From an uncultured Clostridia bacterium (GTDB taxonomy: Bacteria; Bacillota; Clostridia; TANB77; CAG-508), in contig CARPYP010000004.1 of NCBI GenBank assembly GCA_949045875.1, positions 1-52,095 on the forward strand: 52,095 nt of DNA, in the 5' to 3' direction. Shown here in pieces: positions 26,903-36,689 of this stretch. Under the pieces are notes generated by a model, which saw only the letters and a list, made by a program, of their open reading frames with translations, ran no database searches and had not been told where the DNA came from. The position numbers were made by a program, and so were the translations under genes. Numbering within the stretch: position 1 is the first letter of the stretch; every line of letters starts with the position of its first letter.

Positions 26903-27325
26903 CTAGTTTTTAAATCTTCTAAAATTTTCTATACTTTCTTCAAGAGTTTCGTATATTTCATTATCTAACCCCTTAGGTCTTTTTTCTTTTTGTAATTCTG
27001 TGAATATTATCTGTGTATCTATGCAATACAAGCCAGCTAATTTGTCAAGTTCATCTAAGAAGTTCTTTTTATAGACTGTAAATAATTTTTCTTGTAAATC
27101 GGTATCGAATCTAAATTCTTTTAGTACCTCTTCTATAATATCAGGAGTTTTTTCTTCATTTTCAGAGTTTAATTGTTCTAATTCTGCATAGCATTCATCT
27201 AAATCGGCATACTGCTGTTGTAAATCTTCATATTCTCCTTGTAAATCTTCATATTCTCCTTGTAAATATTCGTATCTTTCTATTATTTCAGCCTTCTTTA
27301 ATCCTTTTAGCCCTGATTTCATCAT
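26903..27325 (-). CDS. Coiled-coil protein with short internal repeats
   Basis: The 140-residue acidic protein has three near-repeats of the seven-residue unit YEDLQGE or YADLDE at residues 18-45, forming a coiled coil. The DNA encoding them also repeats (27230-27270). The C-terminal part is helical. Function unknown. Confidence 0.6.
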   Translation of the reverse strand: MMKSGLKGLKKAEIIERYEYLQGEYEDLQGEYEDLQQQYADLDECYAELEQLNSENEEKTPDIIEEVLKEFRFDTDLQEKLFTVYKKNFLDELDKLAGLYCIDTQIIFTELQKEKRPKGLDNEIYETLEESIENFRRFKN

Positions 27326-27330
27326 TTATT

Positions 27331-28707
27331 CTAACCCATCTCCTTTACCTTTTTTATTCTTGCTTTTAAGCTCTCAAGTAATGCTTCTTGACTGCTGTTT
27401 TTATCTTCTAATGCAGATATTACGTCTACATCTCTGCATTTATCTACTGCTAGATTATGTATAAATACCGTATTCTGTTGTCCTTGTCTGTATAGCCTTG
27501 CATTTGCCTGTTGATATAATTCTAGGCTCCAGTTTAAACCAAACCAAACAATACGGTTTCCACCGTCTTGTAAGTTAAGTCCGTATGCTGTGCTTGCTGG
27601 ATGTGCTAATAATATGTCTAATTCTTTATTGTTCCATTTTGCAATATCTTGGCTATCTTTTAAGACTCCAATCCTTAATTTTAATTTTTTTAGTGCTTTT
27701 TGTATTCTTTCTAAATCGTGTCTAAAATTATAAAATATCAAAAGTGGTTGCCCTTGTGCTTCTTCAATTAACTCTATCAGTGCTTCTATTTTGCAATCGT
27801 GTATTTCCGCATATTCTTGTCCATCTTCTTTATAAACTGCCCCATTACAAAACTGTAATAATTTATTACTTAGCGCTACTGCTGATGTAACATCTATTTC
27901 ATCTTCATCTAACTGTAAAAACATTTCTTTTTCGAATTCTTCATACTGCTTTTGCACTTTACTGTCTAGCTTTATAAATCTATTATCGATTACTTTGTCT
28001 GGCATTTGTAAATAATCTTTTGCTGATAAACTTATACAGATATCTGATATTTTATTTTTTATTAAATCTACAGACTTGTCCTTTGGCTTGTATGTAAATA
28101 TTCTTTGTGCGTCTCTTTTGTCTGGCTTGAAATAATCTTCTCTGTAGTGTGTTATGTATTTTCCTAGTCTTTCTCCTTCATCAAGTAAATAAATCTGTGC
28201 CCATAAATCGATGTAGCCGTTTGGTGCTGGCGTTCCTGTTAGCCCTATTATTTTTTTTATTAACGGTCTTATGCACTTTAATGCCCTAAACCTCTTAGAG
28301 TTCTGATTTTTAAAACTTGATAGCTCGTCTATTATTACCATATCGAAGGGCCAATCGTTTTTATAATAATCAACTAACCATTCTGTATTTTCTCTATTTA
28401 TGACATAAATGTCTGCTGGTGTGTTTAGTGCTTTTACTCTTTTACTTAGTGAACCTAAAACAGGTTCTATTCTTAACAAGTTTAAGTGTTCCCATTTCTC
28501 TTGTTCTCTAGTCCATGTATCCTCTGCTACTTTTTTAGGTGCTATAACTAGCGCTTTATTTACTTGAAATCTGTTATATTTTAAGTCGTTTATTGCTGTT
28601 AAAGTGATTACGGTTTTACCTAACCCCATGTCTAAAAATAGCCCTAATTTATCATCTGTTATACATCTTGAAATACAGAATTTCTGATATTCGTGTGGTT
28701 TAAATAT
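27331..28707 (-). CDS. SNF2-family DEAD/DEAH helicase of phage replication module
   Basis: Motif I is MGLGKTVITLTA, motif II IIDELSSFK, motif III GLTGTPAPNG, and C-terminal motifs V-VI appear as STAYGLNLQDGG and QQANARLYRQGQ. The Q-motif IFKPHEYQKFC lies upstream of ATG 28629, so the true start is farther up. I extend to 28707 (an ATA codon) because this motif must be translated; no standard start is present. If the C at 28718 were absent, TTG 28726 would be a good start (MKKEKQIFKPHEYQ). The protein remodels DNA or protein-DNA complexes near the VRR-NUC gene. Confidence 0.85.
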   Translation of the reverse strand: MFKPHEYQKFCISRCITDDKLGLFLDMGLGKTVITLTAINDLKYNRFQVNKALVIAPKKVAEDTWTREQEKWEHLNLLRIEPVLGSLSKRVKALNTPADIYVINRENTEWLVDYYKNDWPFDMVIIDELSSFKNQNSKRFRALKCIRPLIKKIIGLTGTPAPNGYIDLWAQIYLLDEGERLGKYITHYREDYFKPDKRDAQRIFTYKPKDKSVDLIKNKISDICISLSAKDYLQMPDKVIDNRFIKLDSKVQKQYEEFEKEMFLQLDEDEIDVTSAVALSNKLLQFCNGAVYKEDGQEYAEIHDCKIEALIELIEEAQGQPLLIFYNFRHDLERIQKALKKLKLRIGVLKDSQDIAKWNNKELDILLAHPASTAYGLNLQDGGNRIVWFGLNWSLELYQQANARLYRQGQQNTVFIHNLAVDKCRDVDVISALEDKNSSQEALLESLKARIKKVKEMG

Positions 28708-28973
28708 TTGCTTTTCCGTTTTTCAACACCTGCCTTTTGCTGTAGTACTCTAAGGAGCGCTTTTTGGTTTCTGATTTTTATGTTTTGCTTTTTATTTAAT
28801 TCTATTTGTCTTTCATATGCACTAATTAAAACTTCTATCTCATTGGTTACCGCCAATGTGTCATTTACTGTTTCTTCACTCTTGATTGCTTTTATTAACT
28901 CTATATTTTCGTATATGTAGTTTGCTCGTACTTTTAAGCCCATTAATGCTTTCTGAGTTATTGATTTACTCAT
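28700..28973 (-). CDS. Phage hypothetical protein between VRR-NUC and SNF2 genes, probable +1 CGG site
   Basis: The helical protein (ALMGLKVRANYIYENIELIK, VLISAYERQIELNKKQNIKI) is common between VRR-NUC and SNF2 genes. Near the end CGG occurs at 28718-28716; the +1 frame ends GKANI with a stop at 28700, overlapping the helicase start region as usual. The zero frame runs to 28659, overlapping the helicase by 49 bases. This is one of the two weaker CGG cases because the tail is not conserved enough to decide. Confidence 0.7.
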
Positions 28974-29261
28974 TCTCCAGTTCCTCCTATTCTGTTTATA
29001 AATTTTTTTAATTTTTCTTCGTTATCTATTACAAGAACTTCAAATCCTAGTTTTTGCATAAATGATATTTGCCTATCTTGCAATGCTCTTGTTTTACCTC
29101 CGTAGTCTTTTTGTCTCAACAAAGTAGATTTTTCCTCCGTGGCATTAATATAAGCCTGTCGGGTACACCGTTATTTCCGTGGACTTACAAACTTATATGC
29201 CTTGCCACCGTAATTGTTTTATTCGGCTTCTTAGTTTTTCTTCGATTTGTTTTTCTAACAT
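28970..29261 (-). CDS. VRR-NUC nuclease requiring four +1 CGG shifts
   Basis: Zero frame from ATG 29261 stops after 23 codons. Skipping the C of each in-frame CGG (C at 29210, 29179, 29139, 29102) gives a continuous 95-residue protein with all VRR-NUC landmarks: KQLGGKAYKFVSPGNNGVPD (residues 15-34), RLILMPGGKIYFVETKRLGG (35-54), LQDRQISFMQKLGFEVLVID. Catalytic-type residues are the GVPD aspartate and the ETK glutamate and lysine. Each shift restores a family glycine (18, 28, 41, 53). Length is 3n+4 bases, as four skips require. No gene caller would find it. It ends in an ATGA overlap with the next gene. Confidence 0.92.
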
Positions 29262-29293
29262 TTTTTACCCTTTCATTTTTCTGTCAGTTGTGT

Positions 29294-29311
29294 CATACGT
29301 GCGCGCGTATG
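29294..29311. repeat. Alternating purine-pyrimidine palindrome
   Basis: CATACG and CGTATG arms flank TGCGCG, giving 18 bases of strict pyrimidine-purine alternation in otherwise AT-rich DNA, just upstream of the VRR-NUC start. It may be a protein-binding site or a Z-DNA-prone segment. Confidence 0.6.
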
Positions 29312-29363
29312 ATTTATTTAAAATAGGCATATTAGGTAATATACACACGCCTAATACTCTAAT

Positions 29364-29501
29364 TTATTTATCTATATATGATTTACTCATACATTTCCTA
29401 CATATATCTCTAAGTATTGGTAATTCTTGCTTTTGGTATGTAGGACTTAGTCCTACAACGCTCCTACATCTCCTACATTTGTAGGAGCGTGTAGGAGACA
29501 T
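29364..29501 (-). CDS. Small zinc-ribbon-like protein, 45 residues
   Basis: ATG 29501 follows GTAGGAGAGG. The product has two CxxC pairs, CRRC at residues 9-12 and CRKC at 34-37, typical of a small zinc ribbon. It lies between VapE and VRR-NUC genes in the replication block. Its DNA is rich in GTAGGAG repeats. Confidence 0.65.
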   Translation of the reverse strand: MSPTRSYKCRRCRSVVGLSPTYQKQELPILRDICRKCMSKSYIDK

Positions 29502-29530
29502 TTTTGACCTCTCCTACATTTTCTCCTACA
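29461..29530. repeat. Cluster of CTCCTAC/GTAGGAG heptamers
   Basis: Six copies occur in both orientations within 70 bases, with further copies near 29595-29610 inside the VapE end. They overlap the zinc-ribbon gene start and could be a binding-site array or, at the DNA level, a replication-origin-like element. Confidence 0.5.
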
Positions 29531-31965
29531 AGCCTCTATCCTTGATAAATCCACTGGTTACGCCATAACTTTTACCAAATCTTATGCTTGTTTTGTAGGA
29601 GCCACTCCTACATTTCTTTAAAATGTCTACAACCCTCTTTCTGTCTAGACTTGTCTGCCTTTTTGCTTCTATTCCTAGACATACAGAAAGTATTTCACTT
29701 GCACAAATTCTGTCGCGTTCTATTAATCCTTCTTGTTCCTCATTGTTAAATATCCAATAGTTCTTTTGTAATTCTACTGACATATCAAACCAGTTTTCAG
29801 GTATTTTTTTCTGTAGATATTCTTCTATAACACTTTCCCAGGGGTCTACTATTAATCTTGCTTCTTGTTCTTTTTCTGCTACTTTTAATACAGCACCTTC
29901 TAAGTATAGTGGCTCCCCTAGTCTAAATCTTGCTACTGCTTCTGCCCATATTTGGTCTCTCTCAAGTTCTAAGTCTTTAAATATGTTTTTTATTGTTCCA
30001 ATCTTTCCGAACCTCTACGGGCCAATATCTTCTATTTCCTGTGCTGTCTCTTAAAAACTCATCATCGTTTGTTGTTCCAAAGAATACACAATGTCTAGGA
30101 TGTTCTTCTTCTCTACGTTCGTAAGGTGCCCTATATTTATCTGTTTTTTGGCCTAAGAATTGTTTTAGTCTGTTGCTGTCGGCTTTATTAAATCCTTGTA
30201 ATTCTGGAACTTCTGCAATAATGCAATTTTGCAGTAATAATAAAGTGTCTTTGCTGTTAAAGTCTATTATATTGTCTGTGAACCAGTCTCCTGCTAATTT
30301 ACTTAATAAGGTACTTTTTCCTATCCCCTGTTTTCCTGTTAAAATAACCATGTTATCAAATTTAATCGGTGCTTCCATTATTGCTCTTGCTACTACTGCT
30401 GTTAATGATTTTCTTGTTACTTGTTTTGTATATTCTCCGTCCTCAGCCCCTAAATAGTCTATAAGTAATGTATCTAATCTAGGGATATTGTCCCATTCTA
30501 AACTTTCAAAATAATCTTTTGCTACATTAACTGAACTTCTATTTTTTAGTATTGCTAATGCATCATTTATGGCACTAGCACTTTTAAATCCATCATAAAA
30601 TCTTTCAAAATATCCTCTTAGTTCTGCGTCATCACTGTCACTCCATAGTTTTGGATAGTGTTCTTCTTTTCTTCCCCAAGGCATTGCTTCTTTTATTAAA
30701 AATCTATTTGAGAATCTATCGAAAACTAATTTATTTTTAAATGCTGTATCGTTCTCCAATATTGTCAGTGCATTATTTATTGTTTTTTCGATAACTCCTG
30801 TAGAGCCATTTCTTTTTAGTTTCTCTAGTCTCCATCCCACATTGTCTGTTTCCTTGATTTCTGGCCCGCGTTGTGTATCAATGCTTTGGCTAAATTCTTC
30901 TTTTGCTTTGGCTATTTTCTGCTTTTCGTATTCTGCTCTTACTTCCGTATCGTTAAGTGCAAATTTACACATTTCTACGTAACTCGGATATTTATTTGTT
31001 GGTGTTCCTTCTTTTACATCATCGTCTAAATGTCCGAATTTATGTATTCTTACTAGGTCAAATGAATTACAAAGTGTTCTACTTGCTGGGTCTGTTGCGT
31101 GAAAACTATATAGCCATTTGTCTTCTCCATATACGGTAGCACCGTTTGCTACACTTCCCTCTGTGTAGGTGTATTTATCTTCTTTGTCTCCAGCTTCATA
31201 TATATTTGGTAAAAACTTTTCTACCGCTTTATGGATATTGTATGTTTTGCAAAATACTCCTATTATATTTTCCTTTTCTAATGGGTCTTTTTGTTTCGTC
31301 AATTCTTTTTTTATAATTTCAGGTTCATTGTTTAATCTTGTCCACTCATTAATGTCTTTCCAGTTTTTATACATTTTTAAAATCCCATTAGCACTTGCAA
31401 AAGGTTTATCCACGAATATGCTTTCAAAACCACTATCTTTTGAACAACTGGGCCAGTACATTAATCTACTTGCTTCGAATGTAGAGGTGTCCATTATTTC
31501 TAACCCGATAAAGCTTGCTATCTTTCTTGCTATAGGCTCATATTCTTCGGGTGTCATAGTTCTATCAGTAGGAATTACTATCCTAATTCTTGGTTTTATA
31601 ATACTGTGTTTTCTTGTTGTATATAGAGCATAACTACAGCCTAATCCGTTTAGTAGATTTTTTATATTAGTTAATTTATTAAGATTTTCAATATTATCGG
31701 CATCTAATGTAACTAAGCACCTATTTAATATATTTTCAGCTTTTCTTCGTCCTTCTTTTAATTCTCCTGCTACGAACCCTCCGACGTCTTTTAATTCGTC
31801 TTGTTGATATTTTTTCATATTCATAAATTGCTCATATGTTTCTTGGGTTCTTATCGGGTTACTTATTTTATTTACAAACTCAGACCATCTAATTTCTTCT
31901 GTAACCCATTTTAGTGATTTTCTATTTTGAGCAATTGATATTTTTAGTTTTTTATCGTTTACCAT
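29526..31965 (-). CDS. VapE/VirE-type primase-helicase, one +1 CGG site
   Basis: Start ATG 31965 (MVNDKKLKISIAQ) has AAGGAG upstream. The N-terminal half is primase-like (NRCLVTLDADNIENLNKLTN; AKIRIVIPTDRTM-type strand). The C-terminal VapE ATPase has Walker A GKQGIGKST near residue 545 and the ending FGTTNDDEFLRDSTGNRRYW. CGG at 30009-30007 follows YWPVEV. Zero frame stops 10 codons later; +1 reads GKIGTIKNIFKDLELERDQI, WAEAVARFRLGEPLYLEGAV and on to 29526, exactly the usual VapE C-terminus. Full length about 812 residues. Confidence 0.92.
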
Positions 31966-31972
31966 GCTGTTG

Positions 31973-33938
31973 TTACTCCTTCTTATAATAATCGTTTGTA
32001 AATCCGTCTGCATTGAGTGGTAGTCCTTCTGCCCATTCTGGCATAGTACACATAAGTTTTATTGCATTTTCTAGGCTAAATCTATCATCGTTTTTTGGCA
32101 CTTCTGCAATTATCTCATCATGTATATGAAATAGTACTTTATAATTGTTTTTTACTAGCCTTTCTATTGCTTCTGCTAAACAGTCCCTTGCTATGGCTTG
32201 TACTAAATTTTCTGTTAATTTACCACCGTATGTAGGTATTCTTTCCCACTTTTTCGTTGTTTGATTTTGTCCCATATAACTTAATGCTTCTGAACCAAAG
32301 TTGTTTATTTCTATCCTTGGTTGTATATAGAATAATTGCCTTTTACTTGGTAATGTAATAGTCAAATTACCATTTTCTATACTAAAGTATATATTCTTTT
32401 GCATTACTTGTGTTTGCCCTGTTTTTAGGCAGTTTATTGCACAGTTTTGTATTGTGTGCCATAGGTCTACTATTCTTTTGTTTGATTGTCTCCACCTACT
32501 TACTATGTCTGGAAGTTCTTCTTCTGTTAATCCATTTTCTAGTGCTCCCATTTGAATAAGTGCTCCTGGTCCTCCTTGATAACCGAGTGCTAATTCTGCT
32601 ACTTTTCCTTTTTGTCTTAGTGAGTATTCTGCATTTCCTTTTTTTATTTTTTCTATCGGAACTCCAAACATTTGACTAGCACTTGCTTCGTATATTTTTC
32701 CGTGTGTTTTGAATACGTTTAGTCTCCATTGTTCTCCAGCTAGCCAACTTATTACTCTTGCCTCTATTGCGCTAAAGTCTGCTACTACGAATGTATAGCT
32801 TTCTTCTGCAATAAATGCTGTTCTAATTAGTTGTGATAATGTACTTGGTATATTTCCATAAATAATATTTAATGCTTGCAAATCTCTATTTTTTACTAAT
32901 TCTCTTGCAAATCCGTAGCATTTCTAAATGGTTTTGTGGTAGGTTTTGAACTTGTACAAGTCTACCTGCCCAGCGACCTGTTCTGTTTGCTCCATAAAAT
33001 TGTAATAGACCTCTCACTCTATCGTCTTTTCCCATCGCAATTTCCATAGCATCATATTTTTTTGTGCTTGTTTTAGATAGTTCTTGTCTTATTTCTAGCA
33101 TTCGTTTTACTTCTTCTGAATCTGTATTTTTTATTAGTTCTGGTACATCTTTTTTATTAAGGCTTGTTATTTCATTTCCTGTTTCACTTTCAAGCCATTC
33201 TTTAAGTTGTGCTATACTGTTTGGATTATTAAGTCCCTAAATTTCCTGTGCTTCTATAAGTAATTGTTCTGTTCTGATATTTGCTATTTTTAAGGCACCT
33301 TCTACTAGTTGTTTGTCTACTTTTACACCGCATGAGTTCATTAGTACATCTATTTCCCACAATTTTTGTTCTTTTTCTGGAAATATTATTTTTTCTAATC
33401 TTCTTTTTATTTCTATTTCTGTTACTACATCTTGTTTGTTATACTCTTTGAATAATTCCCATTTTTCTAGGTCGTGTTTTGGGTAATTTCTTATTCTTCC
33501 TCCGTTTGATTTTGTGGGTTTGCAGGGTATACAGAAATATCTTATAAGTGCTTTTCCTGTCATTAATTTCTTTTTATCTTCTGCTAAGCCTAATGCATCT
33601 CCTATGGCTTTTAATCCTGCTGGGTATCCAGCATATAATCCTTTTACCATTGTGCACCTCCATTGTTCTATTGGAGATTTCCAAAACTTATTTAAGCAAT
33701 ACCATTCAAAACTTCCATTATATGCTGTTTTGATTATATTTTTATCGGAAAGAGCAGTTACTATTTTCTCTGGCAACTGCTCTCCTTGTGCTATATCTAT
33801 AACTTTTACCGGCTCATCATCAAATGCATATGCAAATAAAAGTATTTCAAAGTCTTCGGAATCGGCACATTTATATAAACCTGCTTTTCCTATATCAACA
33901 GAAGAAAAACTTTCTATATCTATTGATAAAGTTCTCAT
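31973..33938 (-). CDS. Family A DNA polymerase with an in-frame TAG and one +1 CGG site
   Basis: The N-terminal 3'-5' exonuclease starts LSIDIESFSSVDIGKAGLYK and includes NGSFEWYCLNKFW. The polymerase part has motif A DFSAIEARVISWLAGE, motif B-like KVAELALGYQGGPGALIQMG and motif C IHDEIIAEVP. Two interruptions occur. TAG at 33239-33237 lies between EAQEI and GLNNPNSIAQL in the same frame. CGG at 32915-32913 lies in NHLEML; skipping C gives GFARELVKNRDLQALNIIYG. The length is 3n+1. It replicates the phage genome; without both recoding events only the exonuclease domain is made. Confidence 0.88.
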
Positions 33939-34583
33939 CTAATTCACCCTAAAAATGTTATTTACAGTTGGTTGAATTGGCATTCCTGTAATTGGGTCTA
34001 TTTGTGGTGCTGCTGGTTGTTGATAAACTGGAGCTGTAACTGGTTGTGCTACTGTTGGTTGAATAGGCGCTCCAAAGTCTTCTGAAGCTGTTGTTCTTCC
34101 TCCTAGAGGTTGTCCGTCTTCTAGTTTTTGGACATTTCCTAATCCACAACCTATTCCTCTGTTTCCGTTTTGATTGTACGCATAAAATCTTAAACTTGCT
34201 CTTCCATAGCAACCACTATAAAATTCATTTTTACTTATGATTGGGTTACAATTCGCATCTACTACCTCTGGTTCATTGTTTGAATTTGCTGTTATAACCC
34301 AACAGCCTTTGCATTCTGCTCCATAGGGTTCTCCACTTTGTCTTACTCCATCTCCATCATGTATCGGTGTTTTTAGATTTGTAGGCATTACTCCTTTAAA
34401 CGTATCTGCTAAATTCTCTTGTAATGTTTTATTTATCTCTGTCATTATTCTTTGATATGTATCTGTATCACTCTTTGGTATCAACAGCATTATTGAATAT
34501 TTTTCCTCCCCATTTGGTGTTCTTCTAGGCTCAAACACATTTGCATAACTAAATCTTACTTTTCCTGTTACTAAATTTCCCAT
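33939..34583 (-). CDS. DUF2815 single-stranded DNA-binding-like protein
   Basis: The 214-residue protein contains the DUF2815 motifs KVRFSYANVFEPRRTPNGEE, SIMLLIPKSDTDTY and PIHDGDGVR, and ends in a glycine- and proline-rich tail ending NNIFRVN. These OB-fold proteins accompany phage PolA and DUF2800 and probably coat single-stranded DNA at the fork. The stop abuts the PolA ATG. Confidence 0.92.
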   Translation of the reverse strand: MGNLVTGKVRFSYANVFEPRRTPNGEEKYSIMLLIPKSDTDTYQRIMTEINKTLQENLADTFKGVMPTNLKTPIHDGDGVRQSGEPYGAECKGCWVITANSNNEPEVVDANCNPIISKNEFYSGCYGRASLRFYAYNQNGNRGIGCGLGNVQKLEDGQPLGGRTTASEDFGAPIQPTVAQPVTAPVYQQPAAPQIDPITGMPIQPTVNNIFRVN

Positions 34584-34585
34584 AA

Positions 34586-35764
34586 TTAAATTTCCTCACT
34601 TTCAATTTTTATATTTTTAAATTCTTCGCTCGCACTCGTTTTGAATGGAACTCTTTTATCTGATTCTTTTGCTAAAGTTGGTGCTCCTTTTGGCTTTTCT
34701 ATATAGTCTCCAATTGCTTCTGCTAGTTTTGTTTTTCCTACTACTTTTTCTAATTGTGTTAAAGTAATAGGTTTTCTTTCATATAATATTGCTTGGTCAA
34801 ATCCGTTTGCTTCTAATATTTCAAATGCCTTATCAACATCAACTATTTTTCTATTACTCTTGCCCTCTACAGCCTTCCAGCCATCTATATTTTCGCCTTT
34901 TAATAATTGTTCTATTGCATAGTCTCTTAAGTCTTTTATCCATTGTTCCACACCATCAGTTTTTGTTAGCATTTCTCCTACTTTATCATTACTTAAAATT
35001 CCTGACGTATTTTTAATTTCTTCAACGATTTTCATATTCTCTTCTGCTCTAAACTCACAAGCTCCTTTGGCTCTACAAAATCTGCAGTGTTCTCCTTTTA
35101 CATATTCTCCTAACCCCATAAATGCTTTTTGGGCCTGTGGTATTACTGTATTATTTCCCCAATCAAGTAATTCTTGCTTTGATATTTCTGAACTAGAAAT
35201 ATTATCAATTCTAGGCTGTACAATACTCATTTTAATATTTGAAATATTGTAAAACATTCCATATTGCTCTAATACCCCTAGTGCATATAATTTCATTTGT
35301 GGATTATTTTCAGCATCTACTTTTACACCTTTTCCATACTTAAAATCTATTACATGTAAGGTTTCTCCACTTATCATAATACAGTCAGCCGTTCCAAAAC
35401 CTTCTGGTACATATTTGCTAAAATCTACTTTTTGTTCTACTGCTATGAATGGCGTTGCTTTATTCTTTAGTGCCTCGCCCTTTATAAATTCTAAGTATGT
35501 ATCTGTGTGCGCAAGCATTTCTTTGTCGAAGTGTTCTTCCTTTTTGAACTTATTAATTGTTTTTGTGTATGTTGTTTTTGTTATAGTTTCTAAGCAGTAA
35601 CTTCTTACTTTAAATTCTGCTATAGAGTGTGCCAAAGTACCTTCTTCCATATAATCACTTGTCTTGTTTGGGAATTTCTCTTCTAGTCTTGCAGAAGGTG
35701 TACACACTAGCCATTTATGGCTTCCACTTGCAGATAGTACGGCATGTCCTTTTTCTTCCGCCAT
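34586..35764 (-). CDS. DUF2800 RecB/Cas4-like nuclease
   Basis: The 392-residue protein starts HAVLSASGSHKWLVCTPSAR and has EGTLAHSIAEF, the catalytic region TADCIMISGETLHVIDFKYG (D and K of the PD-(D/E)xK core) and cysteines in GEHCRFCRAKGACEFRAEEN suited to an iron-sulfur cluster. DUF2800 exonucleases act in phage recombination and replication next to DUF2815 and PolA. Confidence 0.9.
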   Translation of the reverse strand: MAEEKGHAVLSASGSHKWLVCTPSARLEEKFPNKTSDYMEEGTLAHSIAEFKVRSYCLETITKTTYTKTINKFKKEEHFDKEMLAHTDTYLEFIKGEALKNKATPFIAVEQKVDFSKYVPEGFGTADCIMISGETLHVIDFKYGKGVKVDAENNPQMKLYALGVLEQYGMFYNISNIKMSIVQPRIDNISSSEISKQELLDWGNNTVIPQAQKAFMGLGEYVKGEHCRFCRAKGACEFRAEENMKIVEEIKNTSGILSNDKVGEMLTKTDGVEQWIKDLRDYAIEQLLKGENIDGWKAVEGKSNRKIVDVDKAFEILEANGFDQAILYERKPITLTQLEKVVGKTKLAEAIGDYIEKPKGAPTLAKESDKRVPFKTSASEEFKNIKIESEEI

Positions 35765-36234
35765 TATACTTCCACCCCAGCTTCCTTTAGCATAACTGCT
35801 AATTTGTTGTAATCTTCGGGTTTTATTTGTGTTAATGCTTGTACACCTAATTGATTTAAAATTCCTTGTATTACATTCATTTTTCCTGCACTTACTGCAT
35901 TTGACATAGCTCTTGCTAATTGTTCTTGTGTAAAACTTTCTTGCACTATAGTGGTTGGTATTGTCGGAACTACTGGTGCTGTAGTTACAGGCTCTGTAGG
36001 TACTACTGGAATTGGTTGTACTATTGGTGCTACTGGCACTACAGTATTTTGATTTTGTACTGATGTAATTAACTTTGATGCCTCTTCTATAGATTTGTTT
36101 ACGAATTTTGAAGTTGCTGAAAGTTCTTCGAACTCGCCAAATGAATTACAGTGATTGCTAAGGTCGCCCATTTCTAAAACATTTGCTATCCTTTCTAAAT
36201 TTCCATTAATTTTGTTTAAAATTTCTTCTAACAT
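35764..36234 (-). CDS. Phage hypothetical protein with proline-valine linker
   Basis: A helical N-terminus joins a PV/PT-rich linker (VAPIVQPIPVVPTEPVTTAP, residues 70-90) to a C-terminal helical domain (LARAMSNAVSAGKMNVIQGI). It overlaps the DUF2800 start by one base. It probably acts in the recombination module; no family is certain. Confidence 0.6.
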   Translation of the reverse strand: MLEEILNKINGNLERIANVLEMGDLSNHCNSFGEFEELSATSKFVNKSIEEASKLITSVQNQNTVVPVAPIVQPIPVVPTEPVTTAPVVPTIPTTIVQESFTQEQLARAMSNAVSAGKMNVIQGILNQLGVQALTQIKPEDYNKLAVMLKEAGVEV

Positions 36235-36319
36235 TTTTATTTTTCCTCCTAAAATTTGATTTTTTAAAATTTGTGTGTTAAAATAATATTAAAAATATTA
36301 AATTAACTATTTTTTAGAA

Positions 36320-36448
36320 CTATTCCTGATTTGCCGTCTGTGATAGTTCTTTTATTTCTGCTAGATGTATTCTAGCTTCTTCTTTCGTTTTCTGCATTTT
36401 CGGCAATGTTGTATTATGATAATTTCTTATTTCTTCACATCTATCCAT
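36320..36448 (-). CDS. Small phage protein, 42 residues
   Basis: The frame from ATG 36448 overlaps the end of the membrane protein gene and reads MDRCEEIRNYHNTTLPKMQK. GGTGAGAAGG precedes it. Function unknown. Confidence 0.5.
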   Translation of the reverse strand: MDRCEEIRNYHNTTLPKMQKTKEEARIHLAEIKELSQTANQE

Positions 36449-36686
36449 CCTTCTCACCTCCCTCAGGTTCTCTAAGCACCTTTATTACTGCTATTATTGC
36501 TATTACAATACATATAACTATCATAGCGTGTCTGAATTGTTCGTATGTAATATGTAATGCTACTATTATTGAAGTTCCTAGATTTATTACTATAAGTCCT
36601 ATAATAAATATTGCTATCATTATTAGTAAGTTTGCTATTATATCTGCTATTATGCTTTTTAGTTTTCTTCTGTGTGTTCTAATCAT
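36441..36686 (-). CDS. Small two-segment membrane protein
   Basis: The 81-residue protein has hydrophobic segments at residues 13-34 and 51-68 with a basic N-terminus (MIRTHRRKLKS). Early phage gene of unknown role. Confidence 0.6.
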   Translation of the reverse strand: MIRTHRRKLKSIIADIIANLLIMIAIFIIGLIVINLGTSIIVALHITYEQFRHAMIVICIVIAIIAVIKVLREPEGGEKDG

Positions 36687-36689
36687 TTG

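Noticed and set aside
33237..33239. Phage-wide amber recoding
   Set aside because: Only one TAG interrupts a gene, and TAG serves as a normal stop elsewhere (for example at 7365-7367 and 36320-36322).
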